Below, piece after piece: positions 1-7,697 of a DNA stretch of 18,069 nt; positions within the stretch are counted from its first letter, which is position 1; each line of letters starts with the position of its first letter. Below the pieces are notes generated by a model. That model worked only from the letters and a program-made list of their open reading frames with translations, made no database searches and was not told the DNA's origin. The DNA comes from JBCDCU01 sp039180865 (GTDB taxonomy: Bacteria; Pseudomonadota; Alphaproteobacteria; Rhizobiales; JACESI01). The stretch lies in contig JBCDCZ010000062.1 of assembly GCA_039180865.1 (NCBI GenBank), forward strand, positions 1 through 18,069, read 5' to 3'. A program made the translations under genes and the position numbers.

Positions 1-20
1 CCCGCCATGGTGACGGTCAT
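1..20 (-). CDS. Possible 5' end of a minus-strand gene running off the window
   Basis: An ATG at 20-18 on the minus strand opens a frame (M-T-V-T-M-A) that leaves the window after six codons. A purine-rich GAGGAG lies at 27-22, only about 1 nt from this ATG and about 13 nt from the next in-frame ATG at 8-6. The spacing is therefore poor for both, and the start is uncertain. The frame is on the same strand as the glycosyltransferase that ends at 109, so it could be the next gene of the same unit. Nothing can be said about its product. Confidence 0.3.
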
Positions 21-58
21 TCTCCTCAAATGCAGGGTGGATCCCAAGTGTACACCAT

Positions 59-73
59 TTGACATAAAGTCAA
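59..73. promoter_or_regulatory. Inverted repeat TTGAC-N5-GTCAA
   Basis: TTGAC (59-63) and GTCAA (69-73) form a perfect inverted repeat with a 5-nt spacer. It sits between the end of the glycosyltransferase (109) and the putative start at 20. Each arm reads as a -35-like TTGAC. An 8-bp palindrome GTGTACAC lies at 48-55. Together they could be an operator or promoter for the gene leaving the left edge. No convincing -10 at normal spacing was found. Confidence 0.3.
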
Positions 74-108
74 CAGCATTTGAGTAGTGATAGCAAAAGC
101 GGGCGAAA

Positions 109-1332
109 TTATAGAAATGAGCTGTAAATATTGAGTGTATCGGAGACCATGCGTTGTAGCGAAAAGTGGTTCGCAATGTCGTTTCGGCCACGTCGGCCCA
201 TGGCGAGGCGCTCATCCTTTCCCATCGTGAGAAGGGCTTCCACTGCATCGGCGAGCCCGTTTCTGTCTCCAAGCTTGACCCTGTATCCGGTACGGGCGTC
301 TTCAGAAACGTCCGGCGGAGCTGCGATCGTCTCCGTCGCGCCGCCATGGTCATATGAGATAGCGGGAACGCAGAATGCTTGGGCTTCAGCAGCCGCCCTA
401 CCGAACGTTTCAGGCTTTGTCGAAGGTTGGATCACAATGTCTGCGGCGGAAAGGGCAAGCGGGACATTGTCCACATGCCCAACGAAACTCACATCGTGAT
501 TGAGGCCTGTTTCGGCGATAATGTGCTTGATACGCTCCACGTAGCTTTCGCTTTGCGGGCGTCCTGCAAAGACCAGACAGGGTAAGTCCATTCCACGTTT
601 CTTGAGGAGGCCGAGCGCCTCAACAGCATGGATATGCCCTTTGATCTCAGTGATCCGTGCAAGGAGAAGCACGATCGGACGGTTTTCAGGGATCTTCCAT
701 TGCGCGCGCAGTGCTGCGCTGTCGTCTTTTGCTATCCTTGCTGGATCGAAAAGCTGCAAATCGGTCCCGCGGTGAACGACCGGAACCTTGTCAGGCGGCA
801 AACCATAGCGCGAGAGGATAACCGACTGGGTGTAACGGGAGTTGGCGATCACTGCGTCGCCTGCCGCCATCACTGAATTGTACCAGCGCTTCAACGCAGT
901 CTTTTCAGAATAAATACCATGATAGGTCGTGATGAATGGGAGGGATAAGGACCGCGCTGCGGCAAGAGCTGCGAAAGCCGGCGCGCGAGATCGCGCGTGG
1001 ACGAGGGAAACGTTTTCACGCTTCGAAAGCGCTTTGAGCGCAAATCGGTTTGTCAAATGTCGATCAAGCCTTGCCTTCGCATCAAGGGGCAGCATCACAT
1101 GTTCACCGCCAACCGACTTAAGGGCGCTTTCCAGACGTCCACCGGCACTGGCCACCAGAGCCCGGCCACCGGCTTTGACAACACCTTCGGCGATATCAAT
1201 CGTGGTGCGTTCCGCGCCGCCTGCTTCAAGCGTTGGAATGACCTGCAGGATTGTCTTTCCGTTGAGATCCGGCAAAGGAGCGTCGAACACTGGATCGGAG
1301 GCATGGTCAACGGGGGTACGATCGGACATCAT
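109..1332 (-). CDS. GT4-family glycosyltransferase (GT-B fold)
   Basis: Predicted 407-aa cytoplasmic or membrane-associated glycosyltransferase that transfers a sugar from an NDP-sugar to a lipid or polysaccharide acceptor. The N-terminal half has the GT4 hallmark LEAGGAERTT near residues 35-44, after a hydrophobic strand (ILQVIPT). The C-terminal half has the KPETFGRAAAEAQ segment, which matches the E-x7-E nucleotide-sugar site, followed by VPAISYDHGGATE, typical of glycosyltransferase group 1. No transmembrane segment is visible. Two ATG codons lie side by side at 1332 and 1329; an AAGG precedes them at slightly better spacing for the second. It is head-to-head with the hydrolase at 1359, only 26 bp apart. 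The acceptor is unknown; a lipopolysaccharide or exopolysaccharide role is inference from the family. Confidence 0.9.
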   Translation of the reverse strand: MMSDRTPVDHASDPVFDAPLPDLNGKTILQVIPTLEAGGAERTTIDIAEGVVKAGGRALVASAGGRLESALKSVGGEHVMLPLDAKARLDRHLTNRFALKALSKRENVSLVHARSRAPAFAALAAARSLSLPFITTYHGIYSEKTALKRWYNSVMAAGDAVIANSRYTQSVILSRYGLPPDKVPVVHRGTDLQLFDPARIAKDDSAALRAQWKIPENRPIVLLLARITEIKGHIHAVEALGLLKKRGMDLPCLVFAGRPQSESYVERIKHIIAETGLNHDVSFVGHVDNVPLALSAADIVIQPSTKPETFGRAAAEAQAFCVPAISYDHGGATETIAAPPDVSEDARTGYRVKLGDRNGLADAVEALLTMGKDERLAMGRRGRNDIANHFSLQRMVSDTLNIYSSFL

Positions 1333-1358
1333 GGCCTTGTGATAGACGAGAGGCGTTC

Positions 1359-2150
1359 ATGAAGGAAGAGCAGACAATTGCTCCCGCAAACCTGAACTGG
1401 TTGGATGTTGGTGCTGGCGATACCAGCCGCAGGATCGCGGTGATTAATGAACCGGGAGATCCGAACCATCCCGGCCTTTTTTGGATTGGCGGTTTCAAAT
1501 CCTCAATGTTGGGTGAAAAGGCGACTGCGCTTGCCACGTTTGCAAAGAGCCGGGAAATCTCATCGACGCGGTTTGATTATTCCGGTCACGGCCTCTCTGA
1601 CGGGGACTTCGAGTATGGGACGATTTCAGCTTGGCTTGAAGAGGCTGAAGCGGTCTTCCAACAGGTGACAAGGGGCCCGCAAATCCTCATTGGATCCTCA
1701 ATGGGCGGATGGATTGCGCTTCTTCTGGCGCGCGCGCTCGGTGCCGAGCGTATTCACGCAATCGCTCTGATAGCACCGGCTTGGGATATGACCGAACGGC
1801 TCATGTGGGAGCGTTTTCCGGAAGAGCTGAAAACTGAGATCCTGAGCGCTGGATACTATGACCGGCCATCCGCCTATGGCGATGGCGACTACCGCATAAC
1901 GCTCGGACTGATTGAGGATGGCAGGAACCATCTGATTGGCGGCGCCTCAATGGAGTTGGGATGCCCGATCCACATTCTGCACGGGCGGGACGATCCTGAT
2001 GTTCCTCTTGCTCACGGCCTCGGCCTCATTGACCATCTGCCGCATGATGAGGTCCGGGTCACCATCGTTCCGGATGGCGATCATCGCTTGTCCCGCCCCC
2101 CTGATATCTCGCTTCTGTTGCGGATCGTCGAAGAACTAAGCGCTACGTGA
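1359..2150 (+). CDS. Alpha/beta hydrolase (ABHD10-like serine hydrolase)
   Basis: A 263-aa alpha/beta-hydrolase. The nucleophile elbow G-S-S-M-G places the catalytic serine at residue 114. A likely acid lies in GRDDPDVP (211-214) and the histidine in GDHRLS (H242), so the triad looks complete. The segment RFDYSGHGLSDG (71-82) is the usual oxyanion-side loop of this superfamily. It most resembles small bacterial esterases or thioesterases related to ABHD10; the substrate cannot be deduced. The start ATG at 1359 has a GAGGCG just upstream. Its 3' end overlaps the end of the convergent EamA gene by 15 bp, so there is no room for a terminator between them. No signal peptide, so cytoplasmic. Confidence 0.88.
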   Translation: MKEEQTIAPANLNWLDVGAGDTSRRIAVINEPGDPNHPGLFWIGGFKSSMLGEKATALATFAKSREISSTRFDYSGHGLSDGDFEYGTISAWLEEAEAVFQQVTRGPQILIGSSMGGWIALLLARALGAERIHAIALIAPAWDMTERLMWERFPEELKTEILSAGYYDRPSAYGDGDYRITLGLIEDGRNHLIGGASMELGCPIHILHGRDDPDVPLAHGLGLIDHLPHDEVRVTIVPDGDHRLSRPPDISLLLRIVEELSAT

Positions 2151-3029
2151 TCGGGCAAGAACCGCCATGGCGACGCCGCCAGTGATCAGGACTGCAGAGA
2201 GCCAGAGCCTCAGGGTTGCCGGTTCTGATAAAAGGATAACGCCGAAAAACGATGCGATAAGTGGCGCGGTCAATTGCAGTACAGCCGCTTTCGTTGATGT
2301 CAGTCCTTTCAGCGCTTCGTACCAGAGAATGTAGCCAAGCGCCGATGTAACAGCCCCGGAAAGCGCAGCAAGCAAGGCACCCCATGGATTAATGTCGATG
2401 GAACTGATGAACAGGATCAACGGTATGAGCGTCATCGGGGCGCAGTAAACGAAGTTGCGGGCCGTTGCACCGACCGGATCGGCAGCGCCCCGCCCACGGA
2501 CCGAATAGAGACCCCAGGCAACGCCGGAGATGAACATCAACAGTGCGGCGACCGGGTCGGGTGCCGAAAGGCCGGGGCTCAGAAGATAAACGAAGCCCGC
2601 AATGGCAATCACGTTCCCAATCCAGGCTATGGCGCTTGGTCGTTCGCCCGCATAAAGCCCAAACCCGATCATAGTTGCCTGAACGCCGGCAAACAGAACA
2701 AGCGCACCGATCCCGGTATCGATCCCGACATAGGCAAAGGAAAGGAAGATGGCGTAGGTGAAAAGGAGAAAGCCGGAATACCAGGATCCGGCCTTTTCAC
2801 GTGCGCGCTCTTTTTTCGCGAAGGCGACAATAGCAAAAAGAACCAGCGCTCCGGACCCCATGCGGATTGTCGTGTAGCTCGCCGGGTCGATCAGGTCCTG
2901 GCCGAGCGCTGCGCGCGCAATGACGGAATTGAAGGCAAAGGCGACCATGGTAACAGCCGCAATCAGGCCTGTTCGAACCGGGCTCACGGTCATGAGACGA
3001 GTGGTCTCAAGGTCTCCGGTTTTGCCCAT
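2136..3029 (-). CDS. EamA/DMT-superfamily transporter
   Basis: Inner-membrane protein of about 297 aa with roughly ten hydrophobic segments arranged as two EamA repeats, the drug/metabolite transporter fold (RhaT/YdcZ-like). Characteristic pieces are the first helix IAAVTMVAFAFNSVIARAAL, the mid-protein LLMFISGVAWGLYSVRGR that opens the second repeat, and the late ALKGLTSTKAAVLQLTAPLIAS, typical of the second EamA domain. The start at 3029 was chosen because GGGAGG lies 7 nt upstream; a TTG at 3044 and an ATG at 2993 (ATGA overlap with the previous stop) are alternatives. With this start the gene overlaps the end of the upstream SDR gene by 40 nt, so they are probably translationally coupled. 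The substrate is unknown. Confidence 0.88.
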   Translation of the reverse strand: MGKTGDLETTRLMTVSPVRTGLIAAVTMVAFAFNSVIARAALGQDLIDPASYTTIRMGSGALVLFAIVAFAKKERAREKAGSWYSGFLLFTYAIFLSFAYVGIDTGIGALVLFAGVQATMIGFGLYAGERPSAIAWIGNVIAIAGFVYLLSPGLSAPDPVAALLMFISGVAWGLYSVRGRGAADPVGATARNFVYCAPMTLIPLILFISSIDINPWGALLAALSGAVTSALGYILWYEALKGLTSTKAAVLQLTAPLIASFFGVILLSEPATLRLWLSAVLITGGVAMAVLARSRSA

Positions 3030-3916
3030 GTTCCGTCCTCCCAAAGCCGGTTCAGCGCATCACGATATGTCGGAAAGGAAAGCGAAACGCCAAGCTCGGT
3101 TTTGATCTTGTCATTACTCACTCGTTTTGTTTCGCCGTAGAAAGAACGTCCCATCGGAGAAAGATCGGCCTCATCGAAGGGTATGCCAGGCGGCACCGGC
3201 TCTCCCATAAGCTTTGCAGCATATTCGACGACATCTTGCGGCGGTGCGGGTTCATCGTCGGAACCATTGAAGAGGCCGCCCGCCCGCTTGTTCGCCGCAG
3301 CAAGGGTGATCGCCGCGATATCGGCCACATGGACCCGGTTGAAGACCTGTCCAGGCTTGATGATGCGCCGGGCGCGGCCACTTTGGAAATTGACAAAGGC
3401 GTTGCGCCCGGGGCCATAAATGCCGGCAAGGCGGAGGACCGCGACCGGAACACCGGTTTGTTGTCCGAAGTCGAGCCACTGTTTTTCAGCCATGACGCGT
3501 GCTTTGGAGCGTGTGCTGACAGGACGGCATTCGCTCGTTTCATCAACCCATGCACCGTCATGGTCGCCATAGACGCCAACCGTCGAATAGTAGCCTACCC
3601 ATTTGAGGGCAGCGCTTTCCCTGAGCACGTCAGCGAAACGATTGAGGACCGGATCGCGGCCAAGAGGATCGGTGTCGGGTGCGATAGAAACAAGGATGTG
3701 GCTTGCTGTGACGAGAGCATCCTTCAGCGCCTGGTCGCCAGGATCATCATTCGGGAAAAGATGAGCGTGCAGACCGGCTTCCGTAAGACGGCTTGCCTTG
3801 TCCCGAGAGCGTGTGGTCGCGTGAACGGATCCGGCATGCAGCAAACCCGCGTGCCCCATCGCATTAACCGCGCTCACCGCTGAATAACCAAGCCCGAAGA
3901 TAAGAAGCCCCACCAT
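2990..3916 (-). CDS. NAD(P)-dependent epimerase/dehydratase-like SDR (YeeZ-like)
   Basis: Protein of about 308 aa in the atypical/extended short-chain dehydrogenase group. It starts with a Rossmann strand and glycine-rich turn (LLIFGLGYSAVSAV). Later segments are SHILVSIAPD, the YYSTVGVYGDHDGAWVDE block, AVLRLAGIYGPGR (nucleotide-sugar-epimerase-like) and VFNRVHVADIAA. This matches the COG0451 proteins annotated as NAD(P)-dependent oxidoreductase or YeeZ-type; the true substrate is not known. The ATG at 3916 is preferred: the Rossmann strand follows directly and AGGG lies about 8 nt upstream. A TTG at 3952 would extend it into queG. It sits 16 nt after queG, in what looks like a GST-queG-SDR-EamA operon. 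Confidence 0.85.
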   Translation of the reverse strand: MVGLLIFGLGYSAVSAVNAMGHAGLLHAGSVHATTRSRDKASRLTEAGLHAHLFPNDDPGDQALKDALVTASHILVSIAPDTDPLGRDPVLNRFADVLRESAALKWVGYYSTVGVYGDHDGAWVDETSECRPVSTRSKARVMAEKQWLDFGQQTGVPVAVLRLAGIYGPGRNAFVNFQSGRARRIIKPGQVFNRVHVADIAAITLAAANKRAGGLFNGSDDEPAPPQDVVEYAAKLMGEPVPPGIPFDEADLSPMGRSFYGETKRVSNDKIKTELGVSLSFPTYRDALNRLWEDGTWAKPETLRPLVS

Positions 3917-3932
3917 CGCGCGGACCCTGCCA

Positions 3933-5030
3933 TCAATTCCATTCGCTGGCAACCAGAGCGGATGGCTCGTTTGGAAGGCGCTCTTCTTTCAGGCTTTGAA
4001 AGGCTTCAGGAGACAGAAGACGTGACAGGGCCCAAACGGCCATGGCGCGGACAATTTCGGCGTCATCGTCAAGTCTGGCAAGGCAAGCCTCAAGAAGATC
4101 AGGTTCACCGGAGTTTCCGATGGCAATCAGAACGTTGGACACGAATTTGTCGCGGCCAATGCGCTTGATCGGGGAGCCGGAAAAGAGCGTGCGAAATGCC
4201 CTATCATCGAGCTGGACAAGCGCCTCTAGCGCCGGAGCATTCAGATCATCGCGGCCATGAAATTTTACCTCCTCGGCGCGGCTTGCGAACTTGTTCCAGG
4301 GACACACGGCCAGGCAATCGTCACAGCCGTAAATCCGGTTTCCCATGAGTGGGCGCAATGCTTGGTCGATGAAGCCCTTGTGCTCGATGGTGAGATAGGA
4401 AATGCACCGTCTTGCATCGATCTGATAGGGGCCGGGAAAGGCATTGGTCGGGCAGACATCAAGGCAGGCCCGGCATGACCCGCAATGGTCTTGTTCTACC
4501 TTATCTTCCGGGAGATCCGCCGTCGTAAAGATCGCGCCAAGAAAGGTCCAGGACCCGAAGTCGCGGCTCACAAGATTGGTGTGCTTGCCCTGCCATCCAA
4601 GTCCCGCCTTTTCCGCAAGCGGCTTTTCCATGACCGGTGCCGTATCGACAAACACTTTGACGTCGTGGCCGCTATAGGCAGCAAAACGCCCTGCTACCTG
4701 TTTGAGTTTCCCCTTGACCACATCATGATAATCCCGGTTTTGCGCGTAGACCGAAATGGTCGCGCGGTCGCGCTGTTCCAGGGATGCGAGTGGGTCCAGA
4801 TCCGGTCCGTAGTTCATGGACAACATAATGACGGATCGGACATCGGTCCAAAGGTGTTCTGGTGAACTGCGTTCATCTTGACGCGTCCGAAGCCAGCCCA
4901 TCGTACCGTGATAGCCGCGCTCAAGAAAACCTGACAACGCGGGGCCTGCCGCGCTGATCCGGTCCGGGCGCGTCACACCGACCGCGCTGAAACCTTCGCG
5001 CAGGGCATCTTCGACGAGACGGGCTTTCAA
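3933..5030 (-). CDS. queG: Epoxyqueuosine reductase QueG
   Basis: QueG carries out the last step of queuosine biosynthesis, reducing epoxyqueuosine to queuosine in the anticodon of GUN tRNAs, with cobalamin and two [4Fe-4S] clusters. The 365-aa length fits the family. Cluster ligands are visible as C183-x2-C186-x2-C189-x3-C193 and C209 plus C236-x2-C239-x3-C243 (YGCDDCLAVCPWN). The conserved acidic segment VFVDTAPVMEKPLA carries the expected catalytic Asp at 129, followed by GLGWQGKHTNLVS. A HEAT-like helical C-terminus follows. The start is odd: there is no ATG, and the frame most likely opens with TTG at 5030 (a CTG further upstream, next to the GST stop, is also possible). It lies about 20 nt after the GST stop. 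Cytoplasmic. Confidence 0.96.
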   Translation of the reverse strand: MKARLVEDALREGFSAVGVTRPDRISAAGPALSGFLERGYHGTMGWLRTRQDERSSPEHLWTDVRSVIMLSMNYGPDLDPLASLEQRDRATISVYAQNRDYHDVVKGKLKQVAGRFAAYSGHDVKVFVDTAPVMEKPLAEKAGLGWQGKHTNLVSRDFGSWTFLGAIFTTADLPEDKVEQDHCGSCRACLDVCPTNAFPGPYQIDARRCISYLTIEHKGFIDQALRPLMGNRIYGCDDCLAVCPWNKFASRAEEVKFHGRDDLNAPALEALVQLDDRAFRTLFSGSPIKRIGRDKFVSNVLIAIGNSGEPDLLEACLARLDDDAEIVRAMAVWALSRLLSPEAFQSLKEERLPNEPSALVASEWN

Positions 5031-5050
5031 TCCTTCGGGTTTGATCGGGT

Positions 5051-5740
5051 TCAGAAATCAAGATCCGTATAATGGGGAGCCGGTGGCAAGCCACGCAGCC
5101 TTTCTGCAAGAATAGCACGGAAGGAGGGCCGGGACTTCATGCGGCTATACCAGGCTTTCACGGCATCGTCGTCTTCCCACACAATATCGCCTGTGTAATC
5201 GACGACCGAAAGGGCCGCCGCTGCTGCAAGGTCGGCATAGGAGAGGCGCTGGCCGCCGAGGTAATTCCGGGTACCCGCAAGAAAGGAAATATAATCGAGA
5301 TGTGGGCGCAAATTGGATCGTGCAACACGCACAACCTGGCTGTCCGGCGGTCCGCCTTCCGAGGAACCGAGCTCAATCTTCTCGATCTTTTCCTTAACGA
5401 GATAAGATACAGCTTCGTCATGCATTTTAACAAGAAACCAATTCACGAGGCGCCGGATTTCCGCCCGCTGGTTCGGGTTTTCAGGCATCAGGCGGCGGTC
5501 ACGGTGAAGCGGTCCGCGCGTTTCGTCGAGATATTCCGCAATCACGTCATGGCCGCAGATGGCGGGCCCTGAATTTTCAATCAGGATTGGGATTGTTCCG
5601 GCTGGATTGATTTTGAGAAGCGCTTCGCGCCGTTCCCAAGGCTTTGCCTCGGTAAGTTCGGCCTCTTCGCCATATTCGGCAAGGCACAGCCGGACAAAAC
5701 GGCTGTGGGCGGAAAACGGATAGTGAACCAGTCTTAACAT
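5051..5740 (-). CDS. Glutathione S-transferase family protein
   Basis: GST-fold protein of about 229 aa, probably using glutathione in detoxification or as a reductase/isomerase. The N-terminal thioredoxin-like domain begins LRLVHYPFSAHSRFVRLCLAE and contains the INPAGTIPIL cis-proline segment, which binds the glutathione backbone. The helical C-terminal domain has the SYADLAAAAAL motif, which matches the conserved N-capping box region. The residue that would carry the nucleophile is serine-rich (FSAHS), not cysteine. The start at 5740 was chosen because family members begin right at this strand; in-frame starts at 5755 (ATG) and 5803 (GTG) exist, and none has a good ribosome-binding site. 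It is the first gene of the minus-strand operon with queG and is divergent from uppP. Confidence 0.88.
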   Translation of the reverse strand: MLRLVHYPFSAHSRFVRLCLAEYGEEAELTEAKPWERREALLKINPAGTIPILIENSGPAICGHDVIAEYLDETRGPLHRDRRLMPENPNQRAEIRRLVNWFLVKMHDEAVSYLVKEKIEKIELGSSEGGPPDSQVVRVARSNLRPHLDYISFLAGTRNYLGGQRLSYADLAAAAALSVVDYTGDIVWEDDDAVKAWYSRMKSRPSFRAILAERLRGLPPAPHYTDLDF

Positions 5741-5808
5741 GTCGAGAAGCCGCATCGCTGAAGAGCGCTGGCGTGAGGTAAGCGCACCCGCCTCATTTTG
5801 CACCTTTG

Positions 5809-5843
5809 ATGGTTTACGGACCCTTTAAAAATATGGTTTACGG
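5809..5843. repeat. Two direct copies of ATGGTTTACGG in the GST-uppP intergenic region
   Basis: The 11-bp word ATGGTTTACGG occurs at 5809-5819 and again at 5833-5843, so the starts are 24 bp apart (just over two helical turns, same face). Both lie in the divergent promoter region between GST and uppP. Spacing and location fit a pair of regulator-binding sites, but no known regulator is recognised. Confidence 0.5.
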
Positions 5844-5894
5844 CAGGGTGACCATAGTCCCGCCGGTCATTCTCTCCGTCTAAAAGGCATTTTC

Positions 5895-6707
5895 ATGGAC
5901 ACCGATACGATTGTCTCCGCGTTCATCCTCGGCATTGTCGAGGGCTTGACCGAGTTTATACCCGTTTCGTCGACCGGTCATATCCTGCTTCTCGGCCATT
6001 TTCTTGGTTTCGAAAGCACCGGCAAAGTGTTCGAAGTTCTCATCCAGCTTGGTGCGATCCTCGCAATCCTGACGCTCTACTTCTATCGCCTCTGGGCGAT
6101 TGCGAAGGCGCTCCCGGATAGCGCTGAAGCGCGCCGGTTTGTTGCCGGGGTGACGATTGCATTCTTGCCTGCCGCATTTGCCGGTGTCGCCTTCCACAGT
6201 CTCATCAAGACAGTGCTCTTTGAAAGCCCGGCGCTGATCTGTACGACGCTCATTATTGGCGGTTTCATCCTTCTTTGGGTCGACAAAAAAGCGAATGGTA
6301 TGACGCCGCGCTATACCAATGTCATGGACTATCCGCCGTCCCTTTGCCTGAAGATCGGCCTGTGCCAGTGCCTCGCTTTGATCCCGGGTGTTTCGCGGTC
6401 CGGCTCGACGATCGCCGGGTCTCTATTAATGGGAACAGACAAACGCTCTGCGGCCGAGTTCACCTTCTTCCTCGCCATGCCGACCATGGGCGGTGCGTTT
6501 GTCTACGATCTTTACAAGAACCGGGAGTTTCTTTCGACGGACGATCTCTTATTGGTTGCGATCGGCTTTGCGACCGCCTTTTTTATGGCAGCACTCATCG
6601 TAAAACATCTTCTTGATTTCGTCTCACGTCACGGATTCGCGCCCTTTGCCTACTGGCGGATCCTCGTCGGGACCGCTGGCTTCGCCGGGCTCTACTTCAC
6701 CGGGTGA
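5895..6707 (+). CDS. uppP: Undecaprenyl-diphosphate phosphatase UppP (BacA)
   Basis: Integral inner-membrane enzyme that dephosphorylates undecaprenyl pyrophosphate to recycle the lipid carrier for peptidoglycan and other surface polysaccharides; overexpression gives bacitracin resistance. The 270-aa length is typical. The first signature EGLTEFIPVSSTGH (residues 16-29) holds the catalytic glutamates and the Ser/His, and the second signature PGVSRSGSTIAGSLLMG is intact. About seven to eight hydrophobic helices are visible. The ATG at 5895 follows AAAAGG at 5882-5887 with good spacing. It is divergent from GST and convergent with the NDUFA9-like gene, with only 6 bp between the two stops. Confidence 0.97.
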   Translation: MDTDTIVSAFILGIVEGLTEFIPVSSTGHILLLGHFLGFESTGKVFEVLIQLGAILAILTLYFYRLWAIAKALPDSAEARRFVAGVTIAFLPAAFAGVAFHSLIKTVLFESPALICTTLIIGGFILLWVDKKANGMTPRYTNVMDYPPSLCLKIGLCQCLALIPGVSRSGSTIAGSLLMGTDKRSAAEFTFFLAMPTMGGAFVYDLYKNREFLSTDDLLLVAIGFATAFFMAALIVKHLLDFVSRHGFAPFAYWRILVGTAGFAGLYFTG

Positions 6708-6713
6708 TGGCGG

Positions 6714-7697
6714 TCAGTTTTCGACGGAATCGGGTGAGAACTGACCGTATGGGCGGAAGCGCACAAGATAGGTCGGCAGGATCGCATCCATGGATTGCGG
6801 ATTGATACCGAGGCCCTCAAGTGTCCGTCCTTCCGCCTTGGCAGCGTCGGACACAACGTTATCCTGTTCAAGCATGCGCACCTGATCGTAAGTGAGCGGC
6901 GGTTTCGGCAGAAGCTGCATGATCCGGCCCTGCAATTTTGCAATGCCAAAGGGGATCGTAAGAAGCATCGGATCGCGCTTTATGATCGCAAGCATCAGTT
7001 CAAGGCATTCCTTGAAGGTCGCAACATGCGGCCCGCCAAGCTCATAAATCGCGCCAGGTTTAAGTACGCCATCGACGCCACGGGCTACGACTTCGGCGAC
7101 ATCCTGAACATAGACCGGTTGAAAGCGTGTCTCTCCACCGCCAATCAACGGCAGCGCCGGAAGGCTGGCCGCCATGCCCGCAAACTGGTTGAAGAAATTG
7201 TCTTCCGGGCCAAAGATGATCGACGGCCTCAGTACATTTGCTTCCGGATGGGCATCGAAGACGGCGGCTTCCGCCTCACCTTTGGAGCGTTGATAGGCAA
7301 TGTCACTCGTTGCATCCGCGCCGATTGCGGAAACCTGGACAAAACGCTCAACACCCTCTTCTTTGGCCGCACGCGCGACGGCTCTGGCGCCCTCCGCCTG
7401 GATCGAAGAAAACTTCTGACGGCCTGTTTCATAGAGAATGCCGACGAGATTGATGACAGCGTCCGCACCATCGATAACCCGCGCGACAGAATCGGGATAG
7501 CGCAGATTGGCTTGGACCGGCTGGATCTGACCGACAGTGCCGAGCGGGCGCAGGAAACCTGCGAGATCCGGTCTGCGGCAGGCAACCCGAACACGGTATC
7601 CGCGGTTAGCAAGGGCTTTCACCACATGGCGCCCGACGAAACCCGACCCACCAAAAACCGTCACCAGGTTTGCTTGCGGTTCAAAGCGGTCGGCCAT
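6714..7697 (-). CDS. Complex I NDUFA9-like NAD(P)H-binding protein (atypical SDR)
   Basis: A 327-aa atypical short-chain dehydrogenase/reductase. The N-terminal GGSGFVGRHVVKAL (16-29) is the NAD(P)-binding glycine motif, followed by a basic stretch RVRVACRRP typical of NADPH preference. Then come DAVINLVGIL, RFVQVSAIGAD and the YQRSKGEAE segment with the Tyr/Lys pair. The NVLRPSIIFGPEDNFFNQFA block is characteristic of the NDUFA9/39-kDa complex I accessory subunit family found in alphaproteobacteria and mitochondria. Family knowledge suggests a structural or assembly role with respiratory complex I; the context here does not test that. The ATG at 7697 has GGGGGA upstream. The 5' side carries a hairpin (7716-7733) and a 12-bp palindrome (7742-7753). 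Confidence 0.9.
   Translation of the reverse strand: MADRFEPQANLVTVFGGSGFVGRHVVKALANRGYRVRVACRRPDLAGFLRPLGTVGQIQPVQANLRYPDSVARVIDGADAVINLVGILYETGRQKFSSIQAEGARAVARAAKEEGVERFVQVSAIGADATSDIAYQRSKGEAEAAVFDAHPEANVLRPSIIFGPEDNFFNQFAGMAASLPALPLIGGGETRFQPVYVQDVAEVVARGVDGVLKPGAIYELGGPHVATFKECLELMLAIIKRDPMLLTIPFGIAKLQGRIMQLLPKPPLTYDQVRMLEQDNVVSDAAKAEGRTLEGLGINPQSMDAILPTYLVRFRPYGQFSPDSVEN

Noticed and set aside
3236..3883. 215-codon plus-strand frame across the SDR gene
   Set aside because: Antisense to a gene with clear Rossmann motifs, no ribosome-binding site, no family resemblance.
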